A DNA stretch of 64,000 nt, taken from the NCBI GenBank assembly GCA_034766995.1, contig CM068315.1:20136344-20200343 (forward strand). The letters are read 5' to 3'. The translations under genes were made by a program, and so were the position numbers. This DNA comes from Acanthacorydalis orientalis (Eukaryota > Arthropoda > Insecta > Megaloptera > Corydalidae). The notes under the pieces were generated by a model. It saw only the letters and a program-made list of their open reading frames with translations. It was not told the DNA's origin and searched no databases. Shown here one piece after another: positions 38,942 to 51,047 of this stretch; within the stretch, counting starts at the first letter, position 1; each line of letters starts with the position of its first letter.

Positions 38942-39660
38942 TTCAAAATTTCGAAAAAAAAATTTTCCACAAAACACCAAATCTAAATTTCAAATGTATC
39001 AGCAGTTTATTAACATTATTAAAAATGTATATTTCAAAATTAAATAAATCTGCAAATTTTCAACAAATTTTGCATTAAATAATATAAAACATTCTCAATA
39101 TAAACGTAAATGTATAAATACTATCAAAGTAACTGCATAAAATACAAAAAACCAAACTAAAAATTAGGTTATTAATTACTTTACTAACCGACTATGTTAC
39201 TTTAATTCGCATTTGAACACATAATTAATCAAATAAAAATATAAGCATGTAGAGTTAAATTAAAAATAAAACAAAAACAAACATATCGATGAACTTAATT
39301 TAAAATATTTATTACTGAACCACTGAGATGACTGAACCGATATAAACAAACAGGTACATGAGGCCAGGAAAATGTGAGCATAGATGTGCATGCAATTTAG
39401 TTATACCGGATTCGAATTGATGGCGTAAGTTGTTCGATTTATAAATCATTTTGTGTATCATTTTATTATTGGCAGAGAACATAAACATAAAATTATTTTC
39501 TGTTGGTCAAAGAAAAACTTAATATTTTACAAAACGCTGTTTAGAAATTTCAATTGTTCAAATTTATTTATGAACACATTTTTAATTCAGTATGAATTTT
39601 GCAAGATGTAACTGTTTCATCCATTTAACATGACCGCACTTAGTGTTTGTGAAAAAAAAT
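38942..39660. other. INTS15 5' flank, AT-rich
   Basis: No second gene recognised; the promoter of INTS15 should lie here. No core element identified with confidence. Confidence 0.4.
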
Positions 39661-39669
39661 TGAGATTAA

Positions 39670-39945
39670 ACATGAATTTTACAAGAAGTAATTGCTACAT
39701 TTGTAATGTTCATAAGCATACATTATTTTATTGCTAAAGAATGAAAAACAGGTGAGTTATAATTTAATTTTATTATCTTTAATTATTAATAATTATTTGT
39801 CTAATTATATTTGTATTATAGAGCACATCTTTGAATTCAATCATTGGGAATTGATGAAAAACATGTTAGTGCAACATCTAAAGTAATGAAATTGTGTAGG
39901 CAGCATTTTAAAACATCTGATTTTACCAATTTCCTATAAAATCGC
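39670..39945 (+). pseudogene. THAP zinc-finger domain remnant
   Basis: MNFTRSNCYICNVHKHTLF (39672 onward), then after a possible intron (GTGAGT at 39753, TATAG before 39821), GIDEKHVSATSKVMKLCRQHFKTSDF. This fits the THAP pattern C-x2-C ... C-x2-H-F-x3-D-F. A stop and missing central residues show decay. It may derive from a P-element such as the one on the opposite strand at 40590-41412. Confidence 0.6.
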
Positions 39946-40135
39946 ATAACAAAACAGCGCTCCCATAAATAAAAACTCTCCAAATGACAACGAACCGGTT
40001 AAAAATCTATGACATGAAAACGATAAATATTGGACTGGAAAGGGAGTGTAAGTGCGAGGGACGCGAACAGATGGCATTGTCCGCACGATATTTGTGCAGG
40101 AGAATTGAATATTAGCTCTGTTATACATTCCCATT

Positions 40136-40242
40136 AAAAATGTTTAATTTTAACACAATTTTAAAATATTAAATTCTATATAAAGTAGAAAAGTCATTTA
40201 TTTAAAATTATTATAAAATTGTGTAAAATTAAACATTTTTGA
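40136..40242. repeat. Inverted repeat, about 35-bp arms
   Basis: AAAAATGTTTAATTTTAACACAATTTTA at 40136 and its inverse ATAAAATTGTGTAAAATTAAACATTTTT ending near 40242. Short AT-rich MITE-like structure. Confidence 0.75.
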
Positions 40243-40589
40243 ATAAATATCAATATATTTTAATTTATTTTTTTTTACAACCATACTATTGTAAGATGCT
40301 TTTTACAATACACAAATAAGACAGTTGTTATCTATACAGCTTATTTATTTTTAATAATATTTAATATATAAAATATTTAATAAAGAAATGTTAATAAGAA
40401 ATAAGTAAAAATTAATAATAAATATTGACAAAAAATAAAGAAAATTTAATAACTAATGAGTACAGTTGAGGAAAGATTTTTAAATATCTAGGAATATTAA
40501 AATATCTACCGAATAGCTCATCATCTGTACTGCTCAAGATATGTTCATACTTCGCATATCTAGAACAAATGGTCTTCTGTTAATTTGGG

Positions 40590-41412
40590 CAATCATTGAT
40601 AGAAAAGATTGCCTATATCAACTTCATATAATTTTTGTATATGAGTCCATTTGAATTCAGCGAAGAAAGAAGTATCCTTCAATGTAACTTCACAGCATAT
40701 ATCATGTTTTATGAGTATATTTCAGGTGCATTTGTGTAAATGGAGTGGATCACACTGTAAAAATTGCTCTACTTTCGAAACCAAACAAGAGGACTTCTTT
40801 TTTTTGATTTTAAGGAATTTAATACTTTTATGTTATTGCAACCCATGCCACAAACCCTGCACACAACTCGGAGTCCAATTGACTCTACTCGCCGAATAAC
40901 TTCAATAATCATTCTTGATAAATGATCAGAAGTTAAATTTCAACAAAATTAATAGGCAATTGGCTGCTTCCAACCATAATTCTATATGCATATTCCTTCT
41001 TTTTGAATCTGATGTCTACATCAAAATGCTCAATAATTCCATCAGCTTGCTGGTTATATAACAACCCCTCACGAATTGACATTTCATCAAACATTAACAA
41101 ACAGAAGTTGTCACTATCCTCCAAATTACTGACCATACCTGTTAGGTACAACATAATATAATCATTCACACCTGCTTTCAAAGGAATGAATCTCAAGAGT
41201 CCATAAAAAAATTGATCGATGGTAAAGCAATTAATTCCCGATGGATGCAAAATGCCCTCACAACAAATATTAAACAATTCAAATTTACAAACAGCCTTTG
41301 GCGAAGTAATAAATTTTTCTTTGACCAATAAAAGAGAATTTATATGTTTATATTCTCTGCCAATAGTAAAACGATACACAGAATGATTTATAAATCGAAG
41401 AACTAGTAACAT
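40590..41412 (-). pseudogene. P-element/THAP9-like transposase relic
   Basis: Minus-strand frame 41412-40933 encodes GVNDYIMLYLTGMVSNLEDSDNFCLLMFDEMSIREGLLYN, the first catalytic Asp block of P-element/THAP9 transposases. In another frame (40900-40640) follows EVIRRVESIGLRVVCRVCGMGCNN, where the normal CDMG motif reads CGMG (catalytic Asp lost), and later SFFAEFKWTHIQKLYEVD. Frameshifts and the lost Asp make it inactive. Confidence 0.82.
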
Positions 41413-41737
41413 CCGGCATAACTAAATTTATGCTCGTATTTTGTTATTCATTTGACCGGCCTACTTCAGACCATAAGTAAAGAAGAATCTTCAGGCTAAA
41501 CCAGAAGAAATGGATAATCTTTTAAATCACGTAGTATACAGAAAGCATAATAACGATTAACAGCTGAAGTGAAAATTCATATTAAATCTCATGAATATTG
41601 GGATAGTTACAGATATATTGTTTTAAAATAGATATTTAATACAAAACAAAGTTTTTGTTGCTTATTTTACATATCCAATGCAAATAGGATGTTGTTTAAA
41701 GCATAAAAATTTACTGACCATCATATATATATATATG

Positions 41738-42265
41738 GATCGTTCATTGAAGAAGTAAACAGAAGAATGAAAATGGAATGGAGTTCATTTGGACAAAACG
41801 TCTCGATATTTAAATCAACAATCACACTCTGAAGAAAAAGTATTTAGGTCAATGTTTACTACTAGTCCTTACTTACAGCAACAAAACATGGGTGCTTAAC
41901 ATCAAAATCATTCAAGGCTCCAAACAACACAGAAAAGTGTGAAAAGATGCATGATAAGAATAACAAGAATAAATAGGAAAAGAATAGAATGGATACAAAA
42001 ACAGGCAGGAGTAACAGATGTAATAACAGTAAAGTCTGAAATAGAAATAAGCAAAGCATGTTACAAGAAGAGAAGACAACCGATAGGCAGCAGAAATTAT
42101 GACACGGAACCAAGAAATATAAAAAGACCAAGAAAGAGACCAATAAACAGGTGGGGTAAGGAAATTAAAATTTTTATTGCAAATCAGTGGAAAAGAGAGA
42201 CATTGAATTGTACAAAATGGAAAATTATGGAAAAGGCCTTTATCCAGCAGTGGATGGACAGAGAT
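41738..42265 (+). mobile_element. RTE-clade LINE, 5'-truncated 3' fragment
   Basis: Matches the last 500 bp of the RTE at 44900-45440: SFIEEVNRRMKMEWSSFGQNVSIFKS, then RKRIEWIQKQAGVTDVI, RPRKRPINRWGKEIK and FIQQWMDR, ending in a (TA)n tract immediately before the longer element. Confidence 0.9.
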
Positions 42266-42281
42266 ATATATATATATATAT

Positions 42282-45200
42282 ATCCTCCCCCAAATTCCTA
42301 CTTCATTGCCTCAAAGTGGCGGGAAGGTGCGAACGGGATTTCAAGGAGATGCACTGTGATATTCTTTGAATATTGGTAGGTTTAACCATACAGAGAAAAC
42401 TTGAAAATTATTCCCGGCCAAAATGAAGAGGTACTCGCCAATACGCAAGTGGGATCAGCGTGGTGAGTCATGATCCCAAACCTTACATGATGAGTACAAA
42501 TACAAAACGGCCCTCATTCTCCGGAGGCCTACTTGTCCCCTGCTGTGGCAGTAGCAGGGACCAAGGCAAGATGGCAGAGGGTGCTAAGAATCCCCGGAGT
42601 CTAAACACCGACTACCCGTCTCTCTATTCTTTCCACAGGTCATCTACACTTAATATCTCTACCTATAATTGCAGGTCACTATCGAACGAAGAAAGACTGG
42701 AAGAACTCCAAGAAGAACTGATGAAAATTAAGTGGGACATTATAGGACTTAGTGAAGTACGAAGAAAAGGAGAAAAAACGCTGGAACTGAAAAACGGAGA
42801 TCTTCTTTACTATCGTGGATCAGAAAAAGGAAATATAGGAGGAATCGGATTTATCGTAAATAAGAAACTAAAGGATAACATTGTGGAAATAGAAAGCACA
42901 TCAGAACGTGCGGCGAGATTGGTAATTCAAATATCGAAGAAGTATCAAATTCAAATCATGCAAGTCTACGCGCCTACAACAGCTCATAAGGACGAAGAAG
43001 TTGAAGATTTTTACCAAGAAGTAGGAAAACTTAACGACAAGGGAAACTGTCTACAAAATTATAATGGGAGATTTTAACGCAAAGATCGGAGAAAGGCAAG
43101 AAAACGATAATGTAGTTGGAAAATTTGGCTTTGGAACAAGGAATGAAAGAGGAAATCGACTAATTGATTTTGCAGAGACTACGGGTTTGTATGTGATGAA
43201 CTCCTTTTTCAAGAAAAATATCAAAAGGAAATGGACATGGAAAGGTCCCAATAATATCAAAAACGAAATAGACTACATCCTTGTAAATAAAAAATCAATT
43301 GTGGAAGATTGTTCCGTATTAAATAGATTTAATGCCGGAAGCGATCATCGGAGGGTAAGAAGCAGAATATGCATAAATGCGAGACTGGAAAGAAGAAAAC
43401 TTTTCAGAACTCCGAGGAAGACAATTAATATTCAAACTCTAGAAGAGAGAAAAGTAGAATTTGAAATAGAATTAAAAAACCGTTTTGATATATTGGAGAA
43501 CGTAAATGCGGATGTAGAAGAAAAAGTGGTTGAAATTATCAGAGTCCGCACAAGAAATAGAAGGAACCCTTAAAATAAAATCAAATAAGAAAATATCAGA
43601 AAAAACTAAATGTCTAATGAAGAAGAGAAGAGAAATAAAACTAACAGATAATGTGAAAGACCGAATCGAATATATCGAACTTGGCAAAACAGTGAGGAAG
43701 TGTATTAGAGAAGACGTTCGAAAGTACAACAATGAACTAATTAAGAAGACTATTGAAGAAAATAAAAGCTACCGAAAAATGAAACAGAGCTTAACGATTG
43801 GCAAAGAACATATAACTGCCTTGAAATTAGATGATGGGAGTAGAATTTTCAACAAAAAGGAAATCATTAAGAGTAGAAGAATTCTACACAGACCTATACA
43901 AAAATACATGTAACAAAGAAAACGAGAATAGAAAACATACAAACCAAGGTGTCCCACCCGTGCTACCGGAAGAGGTTACATATGCAATAAAAAATATGAA
44001 AAATGGAAGAGCAACCGGAAATGATGGGTTAATAGCAGAAATTTTCAAGTTAGTAGGAGAAAAAACAGAAAAAGTTCTCGCTGATATATTCACTGCTTGT
44101 ATACAAAAAAGAACTATCCCAGATAAATGGAACGAAGCCACCGTAATTCTTCTACACAAGAAAGGAGATAAAGAAGATTTGAAAAATTATCGGCCGATTA
44201 GTTTACTACCTACGATATATAAGATCTTTACAAAAATAATTTCGAAACGTCTACAAGTGCAACTAGATTTCGCCCAACCAAGGGAACAAGCAGGATTTAG
44301 AACCGAATTTAGTACAATGGATCATATTCAAGTAGTGAGAGAAGTAATAAGCCGGTCCAATGAATACCAAATACCAGTGTGTCTTGGATTTATAGACTAC
44401 GAGAAGGCTTTTGACTCCATCACCACCCTGTCGGTAATATCTGCATTGAAGAACCAGGGCATAGAGGGCACATATATCGAGCTGCTAGATAACATCTATA
44501 AAAAAGCAATGATGTCAGTGAAGCTACATGAAGAAACAAGAAAGATAAAAATCGAGAAAGGTGTAAGACAGGGAGATGCAATTTCTCCGAAATTGTTTAC
44601 TGCGGCCTTGGAAGAAGTATTCAAATCGCTCGACTGGGAGGACAAAGGAATCGAAATAAAGGGCGAAAGATTAAGCCATCTCCGGTTTGCCGATGATATA
44701 GTTATTTTCGCAAATACCCCGGAAGAGTTGCAAAAGATGATAGAAGAACTAAATGATGCCAGTCAAAAAATCGGCCTCAACATGAATCATACAAAGACAA
44801 AAGTACTGTTCAATGCGTTTGTATGTCCGAAGAAAATTGAAATAAAAGGAACGGAATTAGAAGTTACGAAATATGTCTATCTAGGCCAGCTTATCAACAG
44901 AGATGGATCATTCACTGAAGAAGTAAATAGGAGAATAAAAATGGGATGGAGCTCTTTCGGACGAAACGCCTCAATATTTAAATCAACAATTCCACTCTGT
45001 TTAAAGAAAAAAGTATTCGATCAGTGTGTATTACCAGTCCTTACCTACGGCAGCAAAACATGGGTGCTTAACGCCAAAATAGTTCAAAGACTCCAAACAA
45101 CACAACGAAGTATGGAACGATGCATGTTGGGAATAACAAGAAGAGATAGAAAGAGAATAGAATGGATACGAAAACAAACAGGAGTCACAGATATAATAAT

Positions 45201-45461
45201 AAGAGTAAAGAGTCTGAAATGGAAATGGGCAGGACATATCGCAAGAAGAGAAGACAACCGATGGACAAGAGAAATTATTGACTGGGAACCAAGGAATATG
45301 AAAAGACCGAGAAAGAGACCAATGAACAGATGGGATAAGGATATTAAAAACTTTCTTGGAAACCTGTGGAAAAGAGAGGCACTGAATCGAACAAAATGGA
45401 AAATCATGGAAGAGGCCTTTATCCAGCAGTGGATTAACAGGGGCTGAAGATGATGATGATG

Positions 45462-45475
<14 letters not shown>
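42282..45475 (+). mobile_element. RTE-clade non-LTR retrotransposon, near full length with three frameshifts
   Basis: Apurinic endonuclease part: NISTYNCRSL, IIGLSEVRRKGEK, QVYAPTTAHKDEE, then GDFNAKIGERQEND, DYILVNKK and SDHRRV (43064-43573). Reverse transcriptase (43831-45447): NGRATGNDGL, ILLHKKGDKEDLKNYRPISLLP, CLGFIDYEKAFDSI, GVRQGDAISPKLF and FADDIVIFA, then KTKVLFN and the RKRIEWIRKQTGVTD tail. The catalytic residues of EN and RT are present, but the frame shifts near 43065, 43545 and 43880, so one protein cannot be made. The 3' end is (GAT)n then (TA)n, as RTE elements end in short tandem repeats. The 5' UTR-like part is 42282-42459. Confidence 0.93.
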
Positions 45476-45492
<17 letters not shown>

Positions 45493-45689
45493 CATAAGAA
45501 ATCAAAATTCTCCACAAAGAACTACAATGTTGCAAAAAATAATTGCAGAGATGTTTATATAGACATACTAACATATATAAATATAAGACTACATTGTGAT
45601 ATACCTGTGACAATAATTATAGACATAATGAATTTTAAAAAATGTTTATTGTTTTATTCGGTTCACGTGCAAGCTTATAATTATCAAGT

Positions 45690-46390
45690 GAGCAGCAAAC
45701 CTGGGAATTGGTGAGCGCAGCGAGTAGGGAGCGAAACCCCTTAGTATATAATAAATAATAAACATTAGTTTTTTATTCCTATGTGTATGTATGTATGTAC
45801 ATATATACATACATATATATATATATATATATATGTATACATATATGTATGTACATGGGACCAAATTGTACATATGAATATACCAAGCAAAATGTAAGTC
45901 ACATAATTTGGAATAATGTATCTACATATGGATGTGTATATTTTATGGCACTGATGTAAATGCACGTTCAAATGTAGCATCCTTGGATTTTTTAATTCCA
46001 TTAAGTGACAAGTGTGAAACAAAGTCGTTAATATCAAGCCACGGTGGAAATTTTTTTACAAGTGTGAAACTAGTTTAAACGAAGCGTCTTAAAGCGGTGT
46101 GTGTGTATATATATATATATATTTTCTTTTTTATAGATTGTCACACTGAACATACAAAAGTGGAATATGGTTCCAATGTACAACCGACAAAAAATATATT
46201 GAAAATATTGTATATACTGAAGCATTAGGGTAAAATAAAACACTATTACTAAAAAAATATAATCTTTCAATTATTCAAGTTAATAGCTAAAAACATTATT
46301 TATTACAGTCAAACAGGGAGAGCCAGGGAAGCGAATGGGGCCGGAACCCCCCTAGGGATTGACGACCGTAGCAAGCAGGGGACAATTTCC
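45690..46390. other. Intergenic, low-copy-like G+C patches and microsatellites
   Basis: Contains GGGAATTGGTGAGCGCAGCGAGTAGGGAGCGAAACCCC (45705-45741, shown in part) and a similar patch near 46320-46385 (GGGAGAGCCAGGGAAGCGAA), perhaps two copies of one small repeat. Also a TACATA microsatellite at 45780-45850. No gene seen. Confidence 0.45.
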
Positions 46391-47340
46391 TTTGTTTCTT
46401 TAAAATAAATGATATCTAGACACAAATTCATATGCTGTATTCATTACTTATTGCTTTAAAATATTTTTTTTCATAACTCCTTGACAAATATTTTATTTTC
46501 ATCATCTGTTCCTCTAACAAGAGTAAACAGAATTTTGTAGTATTTACTTTTAAAACTAAAAACCATACTCAGATTCATTATCTGTATGCCACGTTCATGT
46601 GAAGAAAATACCTCAATATAAGTATACAATTATACATAGATTAGAAACCATACATACTATAAATATGATCAACTTATCCACAAAAATTGCATAAAATTTA
46701 GATGTTATAATGTATTTTACCAAACATCCGTTATAAAAATGTCAAAAGTACAATATTGTGTTTTAATATGTCAAGAAAAGATCTAATGAATTATTTAATG
46801 AACTCATGAATTATCTGCATAAAATCAATGTCAAAGTAAAACAAACTTAATTTTCTAATAGGAGAGTAATAGAAGTAGCTGATTCACTTCTATAGAACTT
46901 ATTTAACAACAAAAAATCTGTTGATTATACATCAGAGCAGATCAATAATAATCTTTCCAAACACAATATCTCCAATCAAAATAAAAAAATTCTTTCAAAA
47001 CAATTATTTTAATATTAATAATAGTTAAGCGTTTTCATTTTTTATTCCAAGAATTAATAAAATTCCTTTAATATAAATAATATCAAATATTTTTTTAATG
47101 TTCCCTTTTTAAATTTTGTTGCATTTATCAATTATATTTTAATATTGAATTCTATCATTTTGAAAATTAACACATTTTTTATTTATTAACAAATTAAACT
47201 ACATGATTAAAATATAAATGTTACTTTTAAAACCAATTTTGGAGTAAAATTCAATCTCACATAATATTTATGAAAATGAAAAATACAATAAAAATGTTAT
47301 GGTAAAAAAAAACAATTTTTAATAGTCGATGCACAACTTT
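46391..47340. other. AT-rich downstream region of RRP7
   Basis: No gene or transposon recognised; the RRP7 3' UTR and polyadenylation site must lie near its right edge. Confidence 0.4.
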
Positions 47341-47354
47341 CCTATTCACATGAA

Positions 47355-48221
47355 TTAAAACGGTTTAAATCTTCTCGAACGTTTTAACGTGTCAATCTTT
47401 TTTTTATCTTCTTCAAACTTTTTCCGTAAACTCGCGAGATGTTTCATTTTCGACTCCCTTATTTGAAACGTATAAAAGTTCAACAATTCTTTCTTTGTAT
47501 TCGATTTCTGCTCCTTGTCTCTTATCTTAGCTTCTATCATTTCAGTCCTAGGCAGACCTGGATTACGGCCTCTTCTCGTGACAGTCACCCACCCATCGTT
47601 GTCTTCAAATGACTTTTCAAGTTCCTTTTCTTGCTCGACGATTTTATCATATCTACTTGTAAAATTTTCAATCTCTTTGTGTAATTTATCTTTATCTATA
47701 ATGTCATCATTATATACATTTATCCAATTTCTCAAACCGCATTGAATTGGTCGATCCGGTGCAGACAACGGTTTGACTTTTTTCAATTTAAGTGCTTTAA
47801 GTAAGCCTCCGGGCTTTTCGAACACAACATACGCAACTTTAAATCCAGCAATTGAACTGATTTGACTGAAATACTTTGAATCGTTCAATTTTGCAGTTAC
47901 CTTATTCGAAGGTTTATCAGTAAAGATCACATCTGTCACAGTGCCCGCAACAGAAAAGATATTTTTAAAACTAGTTTCTGTTACATACGGCGGAACGTTC
48001 AAAACGAAAAGAGTTCGACCCGATGGTTTATCAACGGTCTGCTCACGAACAGAATGCTGCTTTATGAATAACTCATGATGTGATGTGCTATTTTCCGAAA
48101 ATTTGACTGCAAGAACTAAACAAACCATTCAGTTTTATACTTAGCCAAAATTGTAAAAAACTAATTATATATTTTAAAGTATAAACTAACCTACAAAATC
48201 TTGAATTTTCTTAATAACCAT
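47355..48221 (-). CDS. RRP7: Ribosomal RNA-processing protein 7 homologue, 2 exons
   Basis: Nucleolar ribosome-biogenesis factor needed for 40S subunit/18S rRNA maturation in yeast and vertebrates. Exon 1 is 48191-48221 and exon 2 is 47355-48115, separated by a 75-bp GT-AG intron; the joined frame encodes 263 residues. N-terminus VLAVKFSEN, then a degenerate RRM-like fold starting RTLFVLNVPPYVTE (about 44-130) with VAYVVFEKP, then the diagnostic RRP7 C-terminal helices: DGWVTVTRRGRNPGLPRTE, KKELLNFYTFQIRESKMKHL and LRKKFEEDKKKID. The acidic/basic coiled-coil tail rich in Lys fits the family. Length is close to human RRP7A. A CpG-rich patch with an E-box lies just upstream. Confidence 0.95.
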
Positions 48222-48391
48222 TTCGAAATAAATTATGTAAATCAAATGATTTTTTTAATAATATTTAATTCTATTTAAAAATAAAAGTGCATCTTTGTAA
48301 CCAAATCTAACACATATTAAACATTTGCTTGTTTCTAATAACATCACCACTGTAGAGTACTAACATTTATTTCATGTACATTTATTTGTCT

Positions 48392-48397
48392 CACGTG
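48392..48397. promoter_or_regulatory. E-box CACGTG upstream of RRP7
   Basis: Palindromic CACGTG about 170 bp upstream of the RRP7 start codon, within a patch of locally raised CpG (48390-48560). Max/Myc-type factors bind this site and are known to control ribosome-biogenesis genes in animals. The role here is inference. Confidence 0.4.
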
Positions 48398-48599
48398 GAG
48401 TAAAATCACGATACGACCGTGAGTATACCGTGAGTCTTGTCAATTGTGCGCACGCAGCTGCGCAATACAAAATGTGACGTTCACGCATGATAATAGTGTG
48501 CAACCCTACACATATGAAGGTACATTTGGCTGCATGTCGTGCAGTGATGTGTCAGTAGTATGCACAGGGCTTAAATGTACTGAGTAGTATGTATAAACA

Positions 48600-49720
48600 C
48601 CAGAGGTCTACAAACTTATTTTATGAAATGTCTTAAAACAGACAAATATCTTCATACTGTGAATAAACAATATTTAAAAATCAATGTTATAAAATAAAAG
48701 TATACTTTACTAAAGAAAATAATTAATAGATAATAAGCCATCAATGAAACATGAACTATACAAAGTAAACGTAAAATTTTTGGAAAAAAATTAGGCGGGC
48801 AAAAATACGATTTTTTATTTTTTCGTATAATAGCAATCTTTGTAGCATTAACATTTTCTACAATAATTATGTCATCCTCTATAAATTAATGCTGGGTAAA
48901 GGAGTACTATCGCCTTATAAAGTGATTAATTTCAAAATCATGTACTGACTAATGAAAGGCAACGACGATTTGCTAGATGTGTCTGGCAGTGTCGTTATGA
49001 AACTGAGTACTTACCTATGGTTTTATTGTTAGAGCTTGTTCATTGTTACTATTTATTGTTAGTAGTATTTGTGTTAAATATTTTTTTAAAAAAATAAAGA
49101 AGTTACATAGATAACTTTTTTTGTGAATTGTAAAGTTTCATACAATAGTATGACTGCAAAAAAATAAATAATTTAAAATATATTTACATCCATTCAAAAA
49201 TGGTTAATGTTTACACAATTTTATAATCATTTTAAAGTAAAAGTCAAAACACACAAACAATAGTAAAAAATGGTTTGTGTACATATTTACTGAGAATCTC
49301 ACTAATAAATTGGATAAACAAAATAATAGTATACTTTGCTTTTACTTGACATATTCCATTAAAAAAAATATGAATTCATATATAGTATTATTAGCTCATA
49401 TTTATTACAGTATATATCATTTTCTCAAAGTTCATATGTTTAAAAATTCAATAAATTATTAATATTAATTTTTTTTATAATACTACTAAAAGAAATTAAA
49501 TAGGTACTTCAAAAACAATCTCAGTTGTGTATTTTCAAAAATACATCTCTTTAATAATATATTATCGATATGAAAATTATTCTACAATTAATATACAATA
49601 GACTATAAATAAACATTAAATAATGTTTGTAATAAACAATAAATTGTGAATAATAGTATTTAGTAATAATAATTAGAAGGTACTGAAAGTATCGAAAACA
49701 CATTATAAAAATCGATACGC
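48600..49720. other. AT-rich intergenic
   Basis: No gene recognised. A good-looking minus-strand donor (CATAG|GTAAGTAC, near 49015) stands in a less AT-rich patch (48890-49030) but has no partner that I can identify. Confidence 0.4.
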
Positions 49721-49723
49721 TCG

Positions 49724-49930
49724 CTACCGCTGACGTCTCGGTCCAACAGACCGAAACGGAAACGATCCAATTGATGTATCGTTTATCTTTGGTTCGATCA
49801 TGTTTTCCACCAGAACAGCATCCATAAATGCTAATCTAGGGATAAGCCGTCCAATAAATGTTTTCATATCGAACGGCACAGAGGTACTAACAGGATATCC
49901 ATTCAAATCGACTAATTTGATAAAAGCGTG
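49724..49930 (-). CDS. Candidate terminal exon of an unrecognised minus-strand gene
   Basis: An open minus-strand frame ends with TAG at 49724-49726 and encodes about 67 residues, including FIKLVDLNGYPVSTSVPFDM, IGRLIPRLAFMDAVLVENM and a basic end SVGPRRQR. G+C is visibly higher than in the flanks, and the residues are not low-complexity, which suggests real coding sequence. A plausible acceptor AG precedes the segment near 49931, but its pyrimidine tract is poor. No upstream exon was found in the 600 bp before NAA60's last exon; earlier exons could lie inside the same-strand NAA60 introns. I do not recognise the protein, and it could also be a transposon or processed fragment. Confidence 0.4.
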   Translation of the reverse strand, partial: HAFIKLVDLNGYPVSTSVPFDMKTFIGRLIPRLAFMDAVLVENMIEPKINDTSIGSFPFRSVGPRRQR

Positions 49931-50269
49931 TAAGGAATTTCCTTAACCTTACATATTTTATATTTGTTAAAGATTTATTAAACATTCCTTTCATTGAAAT
50001 ATATGAGTATAATAAGTTATTACATTGATTATCAATCATAACGGTTCATGAAATGTAATATTTTTTGGCTAAAAACTCAAATTTTTTGTTAGTAACATAA
50101 CTAAAAACAGGAATTTAAAAGTTTGTCCTTTAAACCAACATCACTTACAAAACAAAACAGACAAATGAACGATCGATACAAATTCACTTCTTATTAAACT
50201 ATTTTAAAATAATCAACAAACTAATATTTCTTATATGTACATACTTATATAGATAAATAAATACATATG

Positions 50270-50316
50270 TGTGTGTGTGTGTGTATATAATATATACACG
50301 TTCACACTTACACATT

Positions 50317-50365
<49 letters not shown>
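50270..50365. repeat. (TG)n/(TA)n microsatellite
   Basis: TG run 50270-50285, CA motifs, then a TA tract 50320-50365, downstream of NAA60. Confidence 0.96.
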
Positions 50366-50369
<4 letters not shown>

Positions 50370-50567
50370 CTGTGTTATATATGCTTGTATGAATAAATAT
50401 TAAATACATTACTAGTACCATTTTCAGTCATTAAAACAAATACTGAAGTTGCGTTTCAATCACATTCCATAAAAACCAAAACCTAACCTCCATGACTCTT
50501 TATTACAAATATATTACAGTTGTTTTTTTTTTAAATCGAGCATATCTGACAGCTGTAATAACAAACG

Positions 50568-50968
50568 TCAGTAATCACTGCTAACATGGCCTGCAGGAGC
50601 TGCTGTTAAGGAACAAGCTGCTGCCCGTTGTCTATGTATCTGCCGAAGAGGTGATGGTGGGGGCCATAACCATCTCAATGTATTTGCAAGTTTATCAGCT
50701 ACCCATGCACATAATCCACCTGCACTCCAAGCAACACTGCACCAATATTTCATATAATCAGTACATATTCATTAAGGAAATATATGAAAACAGAATTATT
50801 TCTCAAACTCCATAAATTTGATACAAAACTTTTTTCATGTTAAATCACATAGCTATTTAATAAATATAAATGAGACGATAAAATGCTTCAAAATCTGATA
50901 CTCTTAAAATTTTATGCTTTTTTATTCATATACATTTAGAATATTCTGGTGAAATGTATGCATATGTA

Positions 50969-51047
<79 letters not shown>

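Noticed and set aside
45031..45515. Minus-strand open frames over the RTE 3' end
   Set aside because: Antisense shadows of the reverse-transcriptase frame.
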